Below are positions 12,405 to 19,141 of a stretch of DNA of 64,000 nt, in pieces. Position 1 is the first letter of the stretch. Each line of letters opens with the position of its first letter. Under the pieces are notes generated by a model. The model ran no database searches and was not told the DNA's origin. It saw only the letters and a list, made by a program, of their open reading frames with translations. Position numbers and translations under genes: made by a program. The stretch comes from Methylophaga sp. (lineage in GTDB: Bacteria > Pseudomonadota > Gammaproteobacteria > Nitrosococcales > Methylophagaceae), in assembly GCA_002733715.2 (NCBI GenBank), contig NVWQ02000079.1, positions 1-64,000 on the forward strand, read 5' to 3'.

Positions 12405-12578
12405 CTAATTATCCTTTATGAATAGTTTAATTTTACGTTCTTCTTCACGTACTTTAGTTACATAATCATCCAATCTTTTATTGATTGTACGAGTAACTAT
12501 TTCAAGAGAACGAGATACTTTATTCAGAGGAATTGAATGAGCTTTATCAACCCAATCAATTACTTCTTGATCAGTCAT
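12405..12578 (-). CDS. small helical protein with common tail, 57 aa
   Basis: Starts MTDQEVIDWVDKAHSIPLNK at ATG 12576-12578, overlapping the upstream gene by four bases. It is predicted to be all helix with many charges (TKVREEERKIK) and ends KLFIKDN, a variant of the common tail, with AAAGGATAATTAG ATG leading into the next gene. It is the most divergent body carrying this tail. Function unknown. Confidence 0.65.
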   Translation of the reverse strand: MTDQEVIDWVDKAHSIPLNKVSRSLEIVTRTINKRLDDYVTKVREEERKIKLFIKDN

Positions 12579-12835
12579 AGACCTTCTACGACTTCTTTGA
12601 GCTTATCAATATCAGCCCAATACCAAGTCTTAGGTCTTCCATCATCATGCCTGAATGTTTCTAATTCATCTTGAGAGTAAGCTACAGCGGCTGCTGTAAA
12701 CATACCATTATCAACTAAGCATACTGCATAGTGAATTTCATCTGTGAATAATACAGGTGCATACATCATAGGTATTCCATGAATGTTTAACCATGCTTCT
12801 TTACTCATATCTTTTGGATTGATATAGTATCCCAT
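12575..12835 (-). CDS. hypothetical early protein, 86 aa
   Basis: Starts MGYYINPKDMSKEAWLNIHG and ends VVEGL; contains aromatic residues and a WYWADIDKL segment. The pattern (FTDEIHYAVCLVDNGMFTAA) resembles small conserved phage proteins of unknown role. Its stop overlaps the next start (ATGA). Function unknown. Confidence 0.75.
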   Translation of the reverse strand: MGYYINPKDMSKEAWLNIHGIPMMYAPVLFTDEIHYAVCLVDNGMFTAAAVAYSQDELETFRHDDGRPKTWYWADIDKLKEVVEGL

Positions 12836-12839
12836 TATT

Positions 12840-13067
12840 TTATTCTCCTTTAACTAAGTTAGATCCATTTATTAAAACATGACGATAACTACCATCATCT
12901 TGATATACAGTTAATTCAAACCATACTGATTGGTCATTCAGTTCGTGAACACCAACAGCATTAAAAGATTCACCTTTCCAAACCCTGTTTAGAGGATCAT
13001 CCACTTTTAAACGCATTACTGTTCCTATGATTAAGTTATTATGGCAGTGAGATGGCTTTATTGACAT
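12840..13067 (-). CDS. hypothetical early protein, 75 aa
   Basis: Starts MSIKPSHCHNNLIIGTVMRL after AGGAAATAAAAACA. The body is predicted to be a small beta barrel (RLKVDDPLNRVWKGESFNAV, then VWFELTVYQDDGSYRHVLI). It ends LVKGE, with AAAGGAGAA before the next gene. No family is recognised. Confidence 0.75.
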   Translation of the reverse strand: MSIKPSHCHNNLIIGTVMRLKVDDPLNRVWKGESFNAVGVHELNDQSVWFELTVYQDDGSYRHVLINGSNLVKGE

Positions 13068-13123
13068 TGTTTTTATTTCCTAATGTTGAACTAGTAGGTA
13101 ATACCAATTCTTGTTGTTTGTAC

Positions 13124-13243
13124 TTATTGGTTCGTGTCTTTAAGACTTGATTTAGAGGTAGATTGAGCAGATCTAAACCAGTTAAGTAAGTTGGTGATTG
13201 CATAGTATACTTGTACGTGTGAATCTTGTTGTGATTTAGCCAT
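13124..13243 (-). CDS. small hypothetical protein, 39 aa
   Basis: ATG at 13241-13243 has AAGGAAC seven bases upstream; the frame reads MAKSQQDSHVQVYYAITNLL and ends KSSLKDTNQ. A longer frame (13039-13263) in another register covers the same bases but lacks a good ribosome binding site and has an odd composition, so I prefer this one. It would be the first gene of the early transcript starting near 13450. Confidence 0.5.
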   Translation of the reverse strand: MAKSQQDSHVQVYYAITNLLNWFRSAQSTSKSSLKDTNQ

Positions 13244-13263
13244 AGTTTGTTCCTTAAGCTCAC

Positions 13264-13446
13264 AGGGAGCTTTGTGTTTGAGTTTGGTAATTGGTGTAGT
13301 GATTTAGTTTTAAGGCTGTGTACAGGGTTGAGAGAGAGTTTATGAGTAGTTGTGTAATTTTTAGTTGTTAAAGTATTTACACTTAATTGATCACATTATT
13401 AGTACAATCCCTTATATACATATTTGAAGAATATCGGACTGGTTCC
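13264..13446 (-). promoter_or_regulatory. long untranslated leader of the 13.2 kb gene block
   Basis: The stretch 13264-13506 holds no convincing gene. Its right end has the hairpin at 13447-13459 and the next terminator. The rest is low in open frames and includes GT-rich runs (for example GTGTAATTTTTAGTTG on the plus strand). I see no further defined element in it. Confidence 0.3.
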
Positions 13447-13459
13447 CATCCGAAGGATG
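13447..13459 (-). promoter_or_regulatory. possible virion RNA polymerase hairpin promoter
   Basis: The plus strand has a perfect 5-bp stem with purine loop, CATCC-GAA-GGATG, placed between a terminator (13507-13525) and the start of the next minus-strand gene block. The hairpin fits the N4 design, but the CC initiation site is not at the expected distance (TTCC directly abuts the stem), so it is weaker than those at 10505 and 13860. Confidence 0.45.
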
Positions 13460-13506
13460 ATATATCCCTTCTTATCTTAACAATCTGTAATATCTTATTA
13501 GTTTCT

Positions 13507-13525
13507 AAAGGAGGCGTGAGCCTCC
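13507..13525 (-). terminator. rho-independent terminator
   Basis: Minus strand GGAGGC-TCAC-GCCTCC (6 GC-rich bp) followed by TTT. It lies 9 bases past the stop of the gene at 13535-13834 and ends that single-gene transcript. Confidence 0.75.
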
Positions 13526-13534
13526 AATAGATGT

Positions 13535-13834
13535 TTATGATTTTAGTAGTAATGCTAAGTCTGGGTTATTTTCGAGGAATGCTATATGTTCTAGCTCTCT
13601 CTCTTGTGCGTCTATAAGACGGTTACGTATACCACGTTGCTCTGCTGCAATGAGTTGACGTTCTTGTTCTTCTTTAGAGCCGATGACCTCTGCTCTTAGT
13701 AATGATGCCTTATGTGAGGCTACCTCTACTACTATATTGAGTGCGTCTGCACTACCTGATACTGTGTTTGTTGCTACGCCTACAACCTGTGCTACTGATG
13801 TGAATACGTTGCCTGTTAGTTTCCAAATGTTCAT
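13535..13834 (-). CDS. hypothetical early protein, 99 aa, single-gene unit
   Basis: The start MNIWKLTGNV has GGAGAA six bases upstream; the ATG four codons earlier lies inside that site. The first third is apolar and alanine/valine rich (VFTSVAQVVGVATNTVSGSA); the rest is a long charged helix (SKEEQERQLIAAEQRGIRNR). GC content and codon choice are higher than in neighbours, suggesting a separate origin or strong expression. It has its own hairpin promoter (13860) and terminator (13507-13525), so it is likely among the first and most abundant early proteins. No family is recognised. Confidence 0.8.
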   Translation of the reverse strand: MNIWKLTGNVFTSVAQVVGVATNTVSGSADALNIVVEVASHKASLLRAEVIGSKEEQERQLIAAEQRGIRNRLIDAQERELEHIAFLENNPDLALLLKS

Positions 13835-13859
13835 GATGTTCTCCATGTTAGGTTAATTC

Positions 13860-13877
13860 CAACACTGCCGAAGGCAG
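13860..13877 (-). promoter_or_regulatory. virion RNA polymerase hairpin promoter
   Basis: Plus (template) strand ATTCC-AACA-CTGCC-GAA-GGCAG: a 5-bp stem with loop GAA at 13865-13877, then four bases, then CC at 13859-13860. Spacing is exactly that of the N4 P2 promoter (CC, four bases, 5-bp stem, 3-base loop with purine at -11). Predicted +1 is C13860 with RNA starting GGAAU. The 13-base hairpin is identical to the one at 10510-10522, and both are preceded by ATTCC. Confidence 0.85.
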
Positions 13878-13977
13878 GAACCAGGTGTAATGATGGGGTG
13901 GGTCAGTACAGTGTAAATAAAGATGATGGGGGGGGTGTTTTATCTGTTGGTGTTCAGTAGGTGTAACCCCTACAATA

Positions 13978-14070
13978 AGACTTCTGTATCAAAAAAATTG
14001 AATTAAAAAATTATTTTACAATCAGACTTCTGTATTAAAATTTCTGAATTTGTAAAAAAAAAATTAGAAT
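13978..14070. repeat. 46-bp direct repeat in a gene-free A/T and G-run stretch
   Basis: AGACTTCTGTAT occurs at 13978-13989 and 14024-14035, each followed by an A-rich stretch with TGAATT. The two units differ by several substitutions. Together with a run of eight G just before (around 13928-13935) and a GTAGG/CCTAC inverted repeat, they fill the 13878-14076 gap, where I see no gene. Confidence 0.5.
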
Positions 14071-14076
14071 ATCGGA

Positions 14077-14313
14077 TTAATTATCTGCTAAAAAAGTTAA
14101 TATATTTTCATTATCTTTGTATGCTTTATCTAAGTGTTTTTTAAATAATTTAGCTTTTTTTATGTTTAAGAATACGTTATTTTCTGCTTTTTCTAACTGA
14201 TCAAATAAGGTTTTTTGCTGTAAGTGGTTTTTCATATTATTGTTTGTGATTATAGAGACTTTATGAGGCCATTCTACTTTTACTAAATGTACTGGATACA
14301 TAGATTTTATCAT
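14077..14313 (-). CDS. small early protein with tail variant, 78 aa
   Basis: Starts MIKSMYPVHLVKVEWPHKVS, then a lysine-rich helical body (FDQLEKAENNVFLNIKKAKL) and ends NILTFLADN, resembling the common tail. No gene follows directly, and the tail codons (TTTTTAGCAGATAA) do not make a good ribosome binding site, so here the tail is kept without that DNA function. Function unknown. Confidence 0.7.
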   Translation of the reverse strand: MIKSMYPVHLVKVEWPHKVSIITNNNMKNHLQQKTLFDQLEKAENNVFLNIKKAKLFKKHLDKAYKDNENILTFLADN

Positions 14314-14514
14314 TTAATTATCTTTCAGGAATTTGTTTATTTTTATGTAATCATGGCATTCGTTGTAGGATGAGAAATAAGGGAATGCAGATAAAGTTAT
14401 ATTATCTAATTTTTTGTTAAATTTATGTCTATATACTAACCCCTTACTATTGTAATATATAGGTCTATTGTTTCGGGCTGAACCATATAAATCTATTCTA
14501 TTATTGAATCTCAT
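14314..14514 (-). CDS. small early protein with common tail, 66 aa
   Basis: I place the start at MRFNNRIDLYGSARNNRPIY (14514). A longer frame to 14673 has a proline/serine-rich N-terminus unlike the family, no ribosome binding site, and crosses a CGC-GAA-GCG hairpin. The body has GLVYRHKFNKKLDNITLSAF and YFSSYNECHDYIKINKFLKDN-type ending, with the tail codons giving the next ribosome binding site (GAAAGATAATTAA ATG). Function unknown. Confidence 0.65.
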   Translation of the reverse strand: MRFNNRIDLYGSARNNRPIYYNSKGLVYRHKFNKKLDNITLSAFPYFSSYNECHDYIKINKFLKDN

Positions 14515-14681
14515 GTGAAGGAAACCTTTATGTGTGCCGCGAAGCGCTTGAGGAGCTATGGCTTGAAAGTGCGACGACATATGGTTTATAGATTTATAAA
14601 CGGATTTATCACAATTTAGTGGAGGGGAGGAGGTTCGAGGCGAATTATACAAATCTGAAGAGGGGTGTGTCAAATGCTAAT

Positions 14682-14751
14682 TTTGCATAGGTCATGCAAA
14701 TTATGCATCATGTTTAAAATGCATAGGGTATGCAAAATATACATAGGCTAT
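14682..14751. repeat. three near-palindromic CATAGG repeats between early genes
   Basis: TTTGCATAGGTCATGCAAA (14682-14700), TGCATAGGGTATGCA (14720-14734) and ACATAGGCTAT (14741-14751) share a GCATAGG(N)TATGC layout. The first can form a 7-bp stem with a 5-base loop, the second a 6-bp stem with loop GGG. They lie just past the stop of the gene at 14748-14978. Possible protein-binding operators or weak hairpin promoters; the CC start signal of the virion-RNAP promoters is absent. Confidence 0.55.
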
Positions 14752-14978
14752 CTATCTTCAAGAAATTTAGTTATTTTATGTTGTTTTATATGTTCTTTTG
14801 CTTCTATGATGGTTGTGTAAGTTGTATTTTTATATACATGATTAAGTGTCTTACCCAATTCAGGTTGAGAATAACCTATAGTTACTTTGTAAAAAGTGTT
14901 ATTATTAATAACTACATAAAGGATACGAATACCCTCAAGATACAGTTTTTGTAATTGTTGGAAGGTAGATATTTTCAT
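14748..14978 (-). CDS. small early protein with common tail, 76 aa
   Basis: Starts MKISTFQQLQKLYLEGIRIL; body with VVINNNTFYKVTIGYSQPEL and a helix before the end HKITKFLEDR. It is followed by the palindromic repeats and not by a close gene, so the tail has no ribosome-binding duty here. The layout (short strand, FYKV, then a YTTIIEAKEHI helix) is shared with the next two genes, which are probably paralogues. Confidence 0.72.
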   Translation of the reverse strand: MKISTFQQLQKLYLEGIRILYVVINNNTFYKVTIGYSQPELGKTLNHVYKNTTYTTIIEAKEHIKQHKITKFLEDR

Positions 14979-15208
14979 TACTTATTCTTTAGAAATTGAG
15001 TTATATGTAATTGATCAAGGATATCTTGTGCTTCATGGTAATTAGTGTAGACATCGTATATGAAGAAATTTAAATTCTCATTATCACATATATTTGTTTT
15101 ACTTGTAACAATGAATTCCGTTACAAATTCTTGATGAATATCCCTAACACCAAATAAAATTTTACCTAAGAGTTCATCAGGCAATTCTTTTAAAGTTTCA
15201 ATTTTCAT
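14978..15208 (-). CDS. small early protein with common tail, 76 aa
   Basis: Starts MKIETLKELPDELLGKILFG; the YTNYHEAQDILDQLHITQFL region near the end parallels YTTIIEAKEHIKQHKITKFL in the previous gene and FTTLNEAHQEINLQKLLEHK in the next, clear evidence of paralogy. It ends FLKNK, with AAAGAATAAGTA ATG forming the next start. Function unknown. Confidence 0.75.
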   Translation of the reverse strand: MKIETLKELPDELLGKILFGVRDIHQEFVTEFIVTSKTNICDNENLNFFIYDVYTNYHEAQDILDQLHITQFLKNK

Positions 15209-15420
15209 TTGTGTTCCAATAATTTTTGTAAATTAATTTCTTGATGTGCTTCATTTAATGTTGTGAAGTTAGCGAATTCAAAAGTATCAGGAATCATATT
15301 ATTTAATTGTCTTTTTGTAGGTGCAATATATGAGACTATTTGATTTGTATTACTTACATAAAAAATTACCTCACCATAAAGTTTATATTTAATAATATCA
15401 TTACTACAAGTAACTTCCAT
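15205..15420 (-). CDS. small early protein with tail variant, 71 aa
   Basis: First gene of the leftward early region, next to the divergent late genes. Starts MEVTCSNDIIKYKLYGEVIF, shares the helix FTTLNEAHQEINLQKLLEHK with its two neighbours, and its stop overlaps the next start by four bases. Function unknown. Confidence 0.72.
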   Translation of the reverse strand: MEVTCSNDIIKYKLYGEVIFYVSNTNQIVSYIAPTKRQLNNMIPDTFEFANFTTLNEAHQEINLQKLLEHK

Positions 15421-15525
15421 ATAACTTATCCTGGTTCAAGAATTAAACACCAAAACAAAAAAATGTTGTGTTTCTAGATATTTATATGTAATGATTAAAA
15501 GTAATTTTAATCAAAAGGTTCTAAC
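15421..15525. promoter_or_regulatory. divergent early/late intergenic region
   Basis: 105 bp separate the leftward early genes from the rightward late genes, so promoters in both directions are expected here. The plus strand holds an A-rich run, AACAC/GTGTT inverted repeat and ATTAAAA/TTTTAAT symmetry just before the late ribosome binding site (AAAAGGTT). I do not see a clear sigma-70 -35/-10 pair or a GAA-loop hairpin. Confidence 0.4.
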
Positions 15526-16206
15526 ATGCTTTCATTAAAAGATGTTCTTAGTACATTACCACCTTCAATGAAGGGGAATATATCACAGCAATTGGTTGAT
15601 GATTTAAATAATGTTTCTGCTGATCCTATGGTTGCAGATAATATTAAAGATAATTTTTTAAGTTATACGAATGTGATGCTCCAAGGTAAGTGGAATATTA
15701 ACCAATATCTTGATGCTATTAAATATGTGTCATATAAGGTTATGGGCCAGAGTAATCAGAGATCCTATGCACTTACGTTTCCTGCTAGGTATCAAAGATT
15801 AAAAACTAAAGGTTGTACTGAAAAAGAGATATCTTCTTTTGTATCTGCTTATAATACAAATAAGTTAGTGAACTTAATTGTTGAACAATCTGTTATTCCT
15901 TCATGGTTATTGAACCAAGCTGTTTATCAAGACGCTATCAATGTTCAAGTGGATTTGATGAATACATCAGGTTCTGATAAAGTTAGATCAGATGCAGCAA
16001 ACAGTTTGTTGACACATCTTAAAAGACCAGAAGCTAAAGAGATTAATCTTAATATTGGTGCTTCTGATAATTCAGGAATGAATGAATTAAAAGACACAAT
16101 ATTTGAGTTAGCAAGACAACAACAAAAAATTATTGAAGCAGGAATTATGACTACTAAAGAGGTAGCTCATCAAAAAATTATAGAACATAAGGCTGAACCA
16201 GAATGA
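15526..16206 (+). CDS. N4 gp69-like protein, probable small terminase subunit, 226 aa
   Basis: First late gene, overlapping the large terminase gene by four bases. The size and position match N4 gp69, which precedes the terminase in this family. The sequence is mostly helical (MLSLKDVLSTLPPSMKGNIS at the start, then a basic YALTFPARYQRLKTKGC segment) and has a glutamine-rich C-terminal helix, compatible with a DNA-recognition terminase subunit. The functional call comes from synteny, not from a recognised motif. Confidence 0.75.
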   Translation: MLSLKDVLSTLPPSMKGNISQQLVDDLNNVSADPMVADNIKDNFLSYTNVMLQGKWNINQYLDAIKYVSYKVMGQSNQRSYALTFPARYQRLKTKGCTEKEISSFVSAYNTNKLVNLIVEQSVIPSWLLNQAVYQDAINVQVDLMNTSGSDKVRSDAANSLLTHLKRPEAKEINLNIGASDNSGMNELKDTIFELARQQQKIIEAGIMTTKEVAHQKIIEHKAEPE

Positions 16207-17810
16207 ATGTCGATGAATTAGAGTTAGCTGAGAATTTGTATCCTACTGTTGATGAGTGGCTGGATATGGTTGATTATGACTCATTGAATGAAGGTAGTTA
16301 TGTTCCTTCTGAGTTTGCACTTTCATTTGTTAATTTTATTAAGTTGGTTAATGGTAGTGAGGGTGAATCAGATAAAACACCTGTTGTTCATTTAAAGATG
16401 CTTGATAAGATTGCAGGTAAGAAACAAAGAATAGCTAATCTATGTGCAAGGGGTATGGCAAAAACAACACTTATGTTTGAATACTTAGTACTGTATTTAG
16501 CTGTGTTTGGTGAAATACCTGGATTTGGTAAATTAGATAGTATGCTATATGTTTCTGACTCTATGGATAATGGTGTTAAATCAGCACGTAAAAATATTGA
16601 ATTCAGATATTATCAATCTGAGTGGCTACAGGAATGGATACCTGAAATTAATTTTACAGATGCCAGATTAGATTTTAAAAATAAGGATGGTAAAGTATTT
16701 GCTGCTAGAATGTTTGGAGCCAAAACAGGTATTCGTGGTGTTAAGATCTTTGGTAAAAGACCGAAATTAGTTGTATTGGATGATCTCATTTCAGATGATG
16801 ATGCTAAGTCCCCCGCATCAATGGATAGGATTAGGGACACTGTTTATAAAGGAATTGATCATGCTCTTGATCCTAAAAAGCGGAAGATTATATTTAATGG
16901 TACTCCTTTTGGTAAAAATGATATCCTCTACGCAGCAGTGGAAAGTGGTGCATGGGATGTTAGTGTATGGCCTGTTTGCGAACACTTTCCCTGTGAAAAG
17001 AAAGATTTTAAAGGGGCTTGGGAAGATAGGTTCACTTATGAGTTTATCAAGAAACAGTATGATGATGCTGTCCTTACAGGAACGTTGGCTGCTTTCAATC
17101 AAGAGTTGATGCTTCGTATTTCATCCTCTGAAGAACGTTTAGTTCAAGATGACGATATTAGGTGGTATTCACGCAAGAGCCTACTCCATAATAGGGGTAG
17201 GTTCAATTTTTATATAACTACCGATTTCGCTACTTCTGATAAACAAACAGCAGATTTTTCAGTTATTAGTGTTTGGGCATATAATTCTAACGGTGATTTA
17301 TTTTGGGTAGATGGTGTTTGTAAGAAGCAAACAATGGATAAATCTATCAATGACTTATTTAGACTGGTTCAAGAATATTCACCTCAAAGTGTAGGTATCG
17401 AAGTTACAGGTCAACAAGGTGCATTTATCAATTGGATTCAAGAACAGCAGATGGAAAGAAATATTTGGTTTTCTTTTGCTCAACAAAATGGTAAGGCTGG
17501 TATTAGACCAACACAGAATAAACTGACACGATTCAATCAGATTGTTCCTTGGTTCAAATCTGGTAAGATGTACTTCCCTAGTGAGATGAAAGAAACTTTG
17601 ATTTTAAATGAGTTTATGTCAGAACTTTCATTGGCTACAATCAATGGTTTAAAGGGCAAGGATGACTGTCTTGATACTATGAGTATGTTGTATAGTATGA
17701 TTCTATGGAAGCCTTCTGAGGAGACTATTATGACCTCTCAGAAAGATGGTATTTTTGATATTGATGATTTAGAAGATGATGAGTTTAATTTATCATCTTA
17801 TATTGTTTAA
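16203..17810 (+). CDS. terminase large subunit (N4 gp68-like), 535 aa
   Basis: Packaging ATPase-nuclease. The Walker A-like loop is CARGMAKTTL (about 81-90), Walker B is LVVLDDLI (about 188-195), and the C-terminal RNase H-like nuclease has ITTDFATSD (about 337) and DDCLDTMSM (about 486) as acidic residues. Length and arrangement match the N4 enzyme. It docks on the portal (25272-27452) and moves DNA into the procapsid. Confidence 0.93.
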   Translation: MNVDELELAENLYPTVDEWLDMVDYDSLNEGSYVPSEFALSFVNFIKLVNGSEGESDKTPVVHLKMLDKIAGKKQRIANLCARGMAKTTLMFEYLVLYLAVFGEIPGFGKLDSMLYVSDSMDNGVKSARKNIEFRYYQSEWLQEWIPEINFTDARLDFKNKDGKVFAARMFGAKTGIRGVKIFGKRPKLVVLDDLISDDDAKSPASMDRIRDTVYKGIDHALDPKKRKIIFNGTPFGKNDILYAAVESGAWDVSVWPVCEHFPCEKKDFKGAWEDRFTYEFIKKQYDDAVLTGTLAAFNQELMLRISSSEERLVQDDDIRWYSRKSLLHNRGRFNFYITTDFATSDKQTADFSVISVWAYNSNGDLFWVDGVCKKQTMDKSINDLFRLVQEYSPQSVGIEVTGQQGAFINWIQEQQMERNIWFSFAQQNGKAGIRPTQNKLTRFNQIVPWFKSGKMYFPSEMKETLILNEFMSELSLATINGLKGKDDCLDTMSMLYSMILWKPSEETIMTSQKDGIFDIDDLEDDEFNLSSYIV

Positions 17811-17828
17811 ATGAATGAGGTTAATTAG

Positions 17829-18530
17829 ATGAAATTAAGTGATCTTTTAGAAAGGTTAGCATTAGGTGAGCTAAGTAATTTAGCTCTTGTGAACCAAGAT
17901 AGTCCAGCAGAGATTAATGTGAGTGATCATTTGAAAGTAATCTCTTATGCAAATCAAGCGTTGACAAATTTATTTACTAAATTTATATTGTCTGAGAAAG
18001 AGATCTTAGTAAATACTTATGATCCTGAGACTATGTATTATCTTCGCCCTGAATATGCAAGAAGTAGTGATAGTTCACAAGATGTAAAGTATCTAGATGA
18101 TTCTGGTGATATAAAATTTACTGGTGGTGTCATTAAGATATTAGATGTTTATGGTCAATATGGCCAACCTTTATATATAAATGATATAGATGAACATAGC
18201 TCTTTATTTACCCCACAGTTTGATTGTTTACAAATTACGTCAATAGATTTTGGTACTGTGTTTTCTGTAATATACCAAGCACAACATAGTAAGTTATCTG
18301 TAGATAATTTAGATATTGTTATTGATATACCTGTTTATTTTGAAGAAGCTATTCAAGCTTATATTGCTTCAAAAGTATTGGGTCATATGAATGGTAAAGA
18401 GAATACTGGTAAATCGCAAGAATATATGAATAGGTATGAAATGATTTGTGCTAATGCAGCAGAAAAAGACACAGCAAGAACTAGTATAGTTTCATCAAAT
18501 ATGAAACTTATTCAGAGAGGATTCGTATAA
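17829..18530 (+). CDS. N4 gp67-like structural protein, 233 aa
   Basis: Follows the terminase after 18 bases and corresponds in order and size to N4 gp67, a virion protein near the head-tail junction. The sequence has a helical N-terminus (MKLSDLLERLALGELSNLAL), a beta-rich middle and a helical C-terminus (EEAIQAYIASKVLGHMNGKE), a layout seen in head-tail connector proteins. Its exact place in the tail is inferred. Confidence 0.7.
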   Translation: MKLSDLLERLALGELSNLALVNQDSPAEINVSDHLKVISYANQALTNLFTKFILSEKEILVNTYDPETMYYLRPEYARSSDSSQDVKYLDDSGDIKFTGGVIKILDVYGQYGQPLYINDIDEHSSLFTPQFDCLQITSIDFGTVFSVIYQAQHSKLSVDNLDIVIDIPVYFEEAIQAYIASKVLGHMNGKENTGKSQEYMNRYEMICANAAEKDTARTSIVSSNMKLIQRGFV

Positions 18531-19141
18531 TGCGTCCAAGTACAGGTTTGATAAACAGTCCAACCTCAATGGTTGATTACAAAATACAGAAAATGTATGA
18601 TCTACTTGAAAATGTAGCGACATTACAGACGATTGTTGAAACATTATATGGTGCAGATCCTACACTTTTAAATGATTTAGTTGCAAATATTGAATTTTTA
18701 AAAGATACCACTAATCTTGATGCATACCAACTTGTATTTACTCAATTACAGCAATTCCCTATAGACCTATTAGCTGTACGTGACGGTGCAATTGTAGCTG
18801 TAAATGATGCAGCCCAAGCAAAAATTGTTGAGGGTATTGTAAATATAAATGCTGCTGTTGCAAGTGCAGCAGCTATTGTGGCGACCAGTTTGAACACACT
18901 TACAACTGCATCGGCAATTGGATTGGTTCAAATTGATACGGCAAAAGGAATAGCTATAGATGCTATTGATGCTGTATCTTTAGAAGTTACAAATGCACGA
19001 GATTTTGTATTAGACGTACAAAATAGTATAATTTATTTGTCTGCACTTTCACCAGCAAATGTGGTTATACCCTGGATGTTAATATTATCTGAAATTAATG
19101 TAATTAAAGCTAGAATCCTAATCGAAGGAGGATCTTACTAA
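18530..19141 (+). CDS. tail/appendage protein, 203 aa
   Basis: Start overlaps the upstream stop by one base. The N-terminus MRPSTGLINSPTSMVDYKIQ probably attaches to the tail. The C-terminal half is rich in alanine, valine and isoleucine in a repeating helical pattern (AQAKIVEGIVNINAAVASAA), like a trimeric coiled coil. It lies in the place of N4 tail-appendage genes. Confidence 0.65.
   Translation: MRPSTGLINSPTSMVDYKIQKMYDLLENVATLQTIVETLYGADPTLLNDLVANIEFLKDTTNLDAYQLVFTQLQQFPIDLLAVRDGAIVAVNDAAQAKIVEGIVNINAAVASAAAIVATSLNTLTTASAIGLVQIDTAKGIAIDAIDAVSLEVTNARDFVLDVQNSIIYLSALSPANVVIPWMLILSEINVIKARILIEGGSY

Noticed and set aside
13039-13263. 74-aa minus-strand reading frame
   Set aside because: No ribosome binding site, long overlap with the gene at 12840-13067, and a better supported 39-aa frame lies in another register.
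14538-14546. CGC-GAA-GCG hairpin as a promoter for the 14314-14514 gene
   Set aside because: Only a 3-bp stem and no CC at the expected start position; kept only as a weak possibility.
14515-14673. N-terminal extension of the tail-family gene at 14314
   Set aside because: Proline/serine-rich sequence unlike any relative, no ribosome binding site, and crosses a hairpin.
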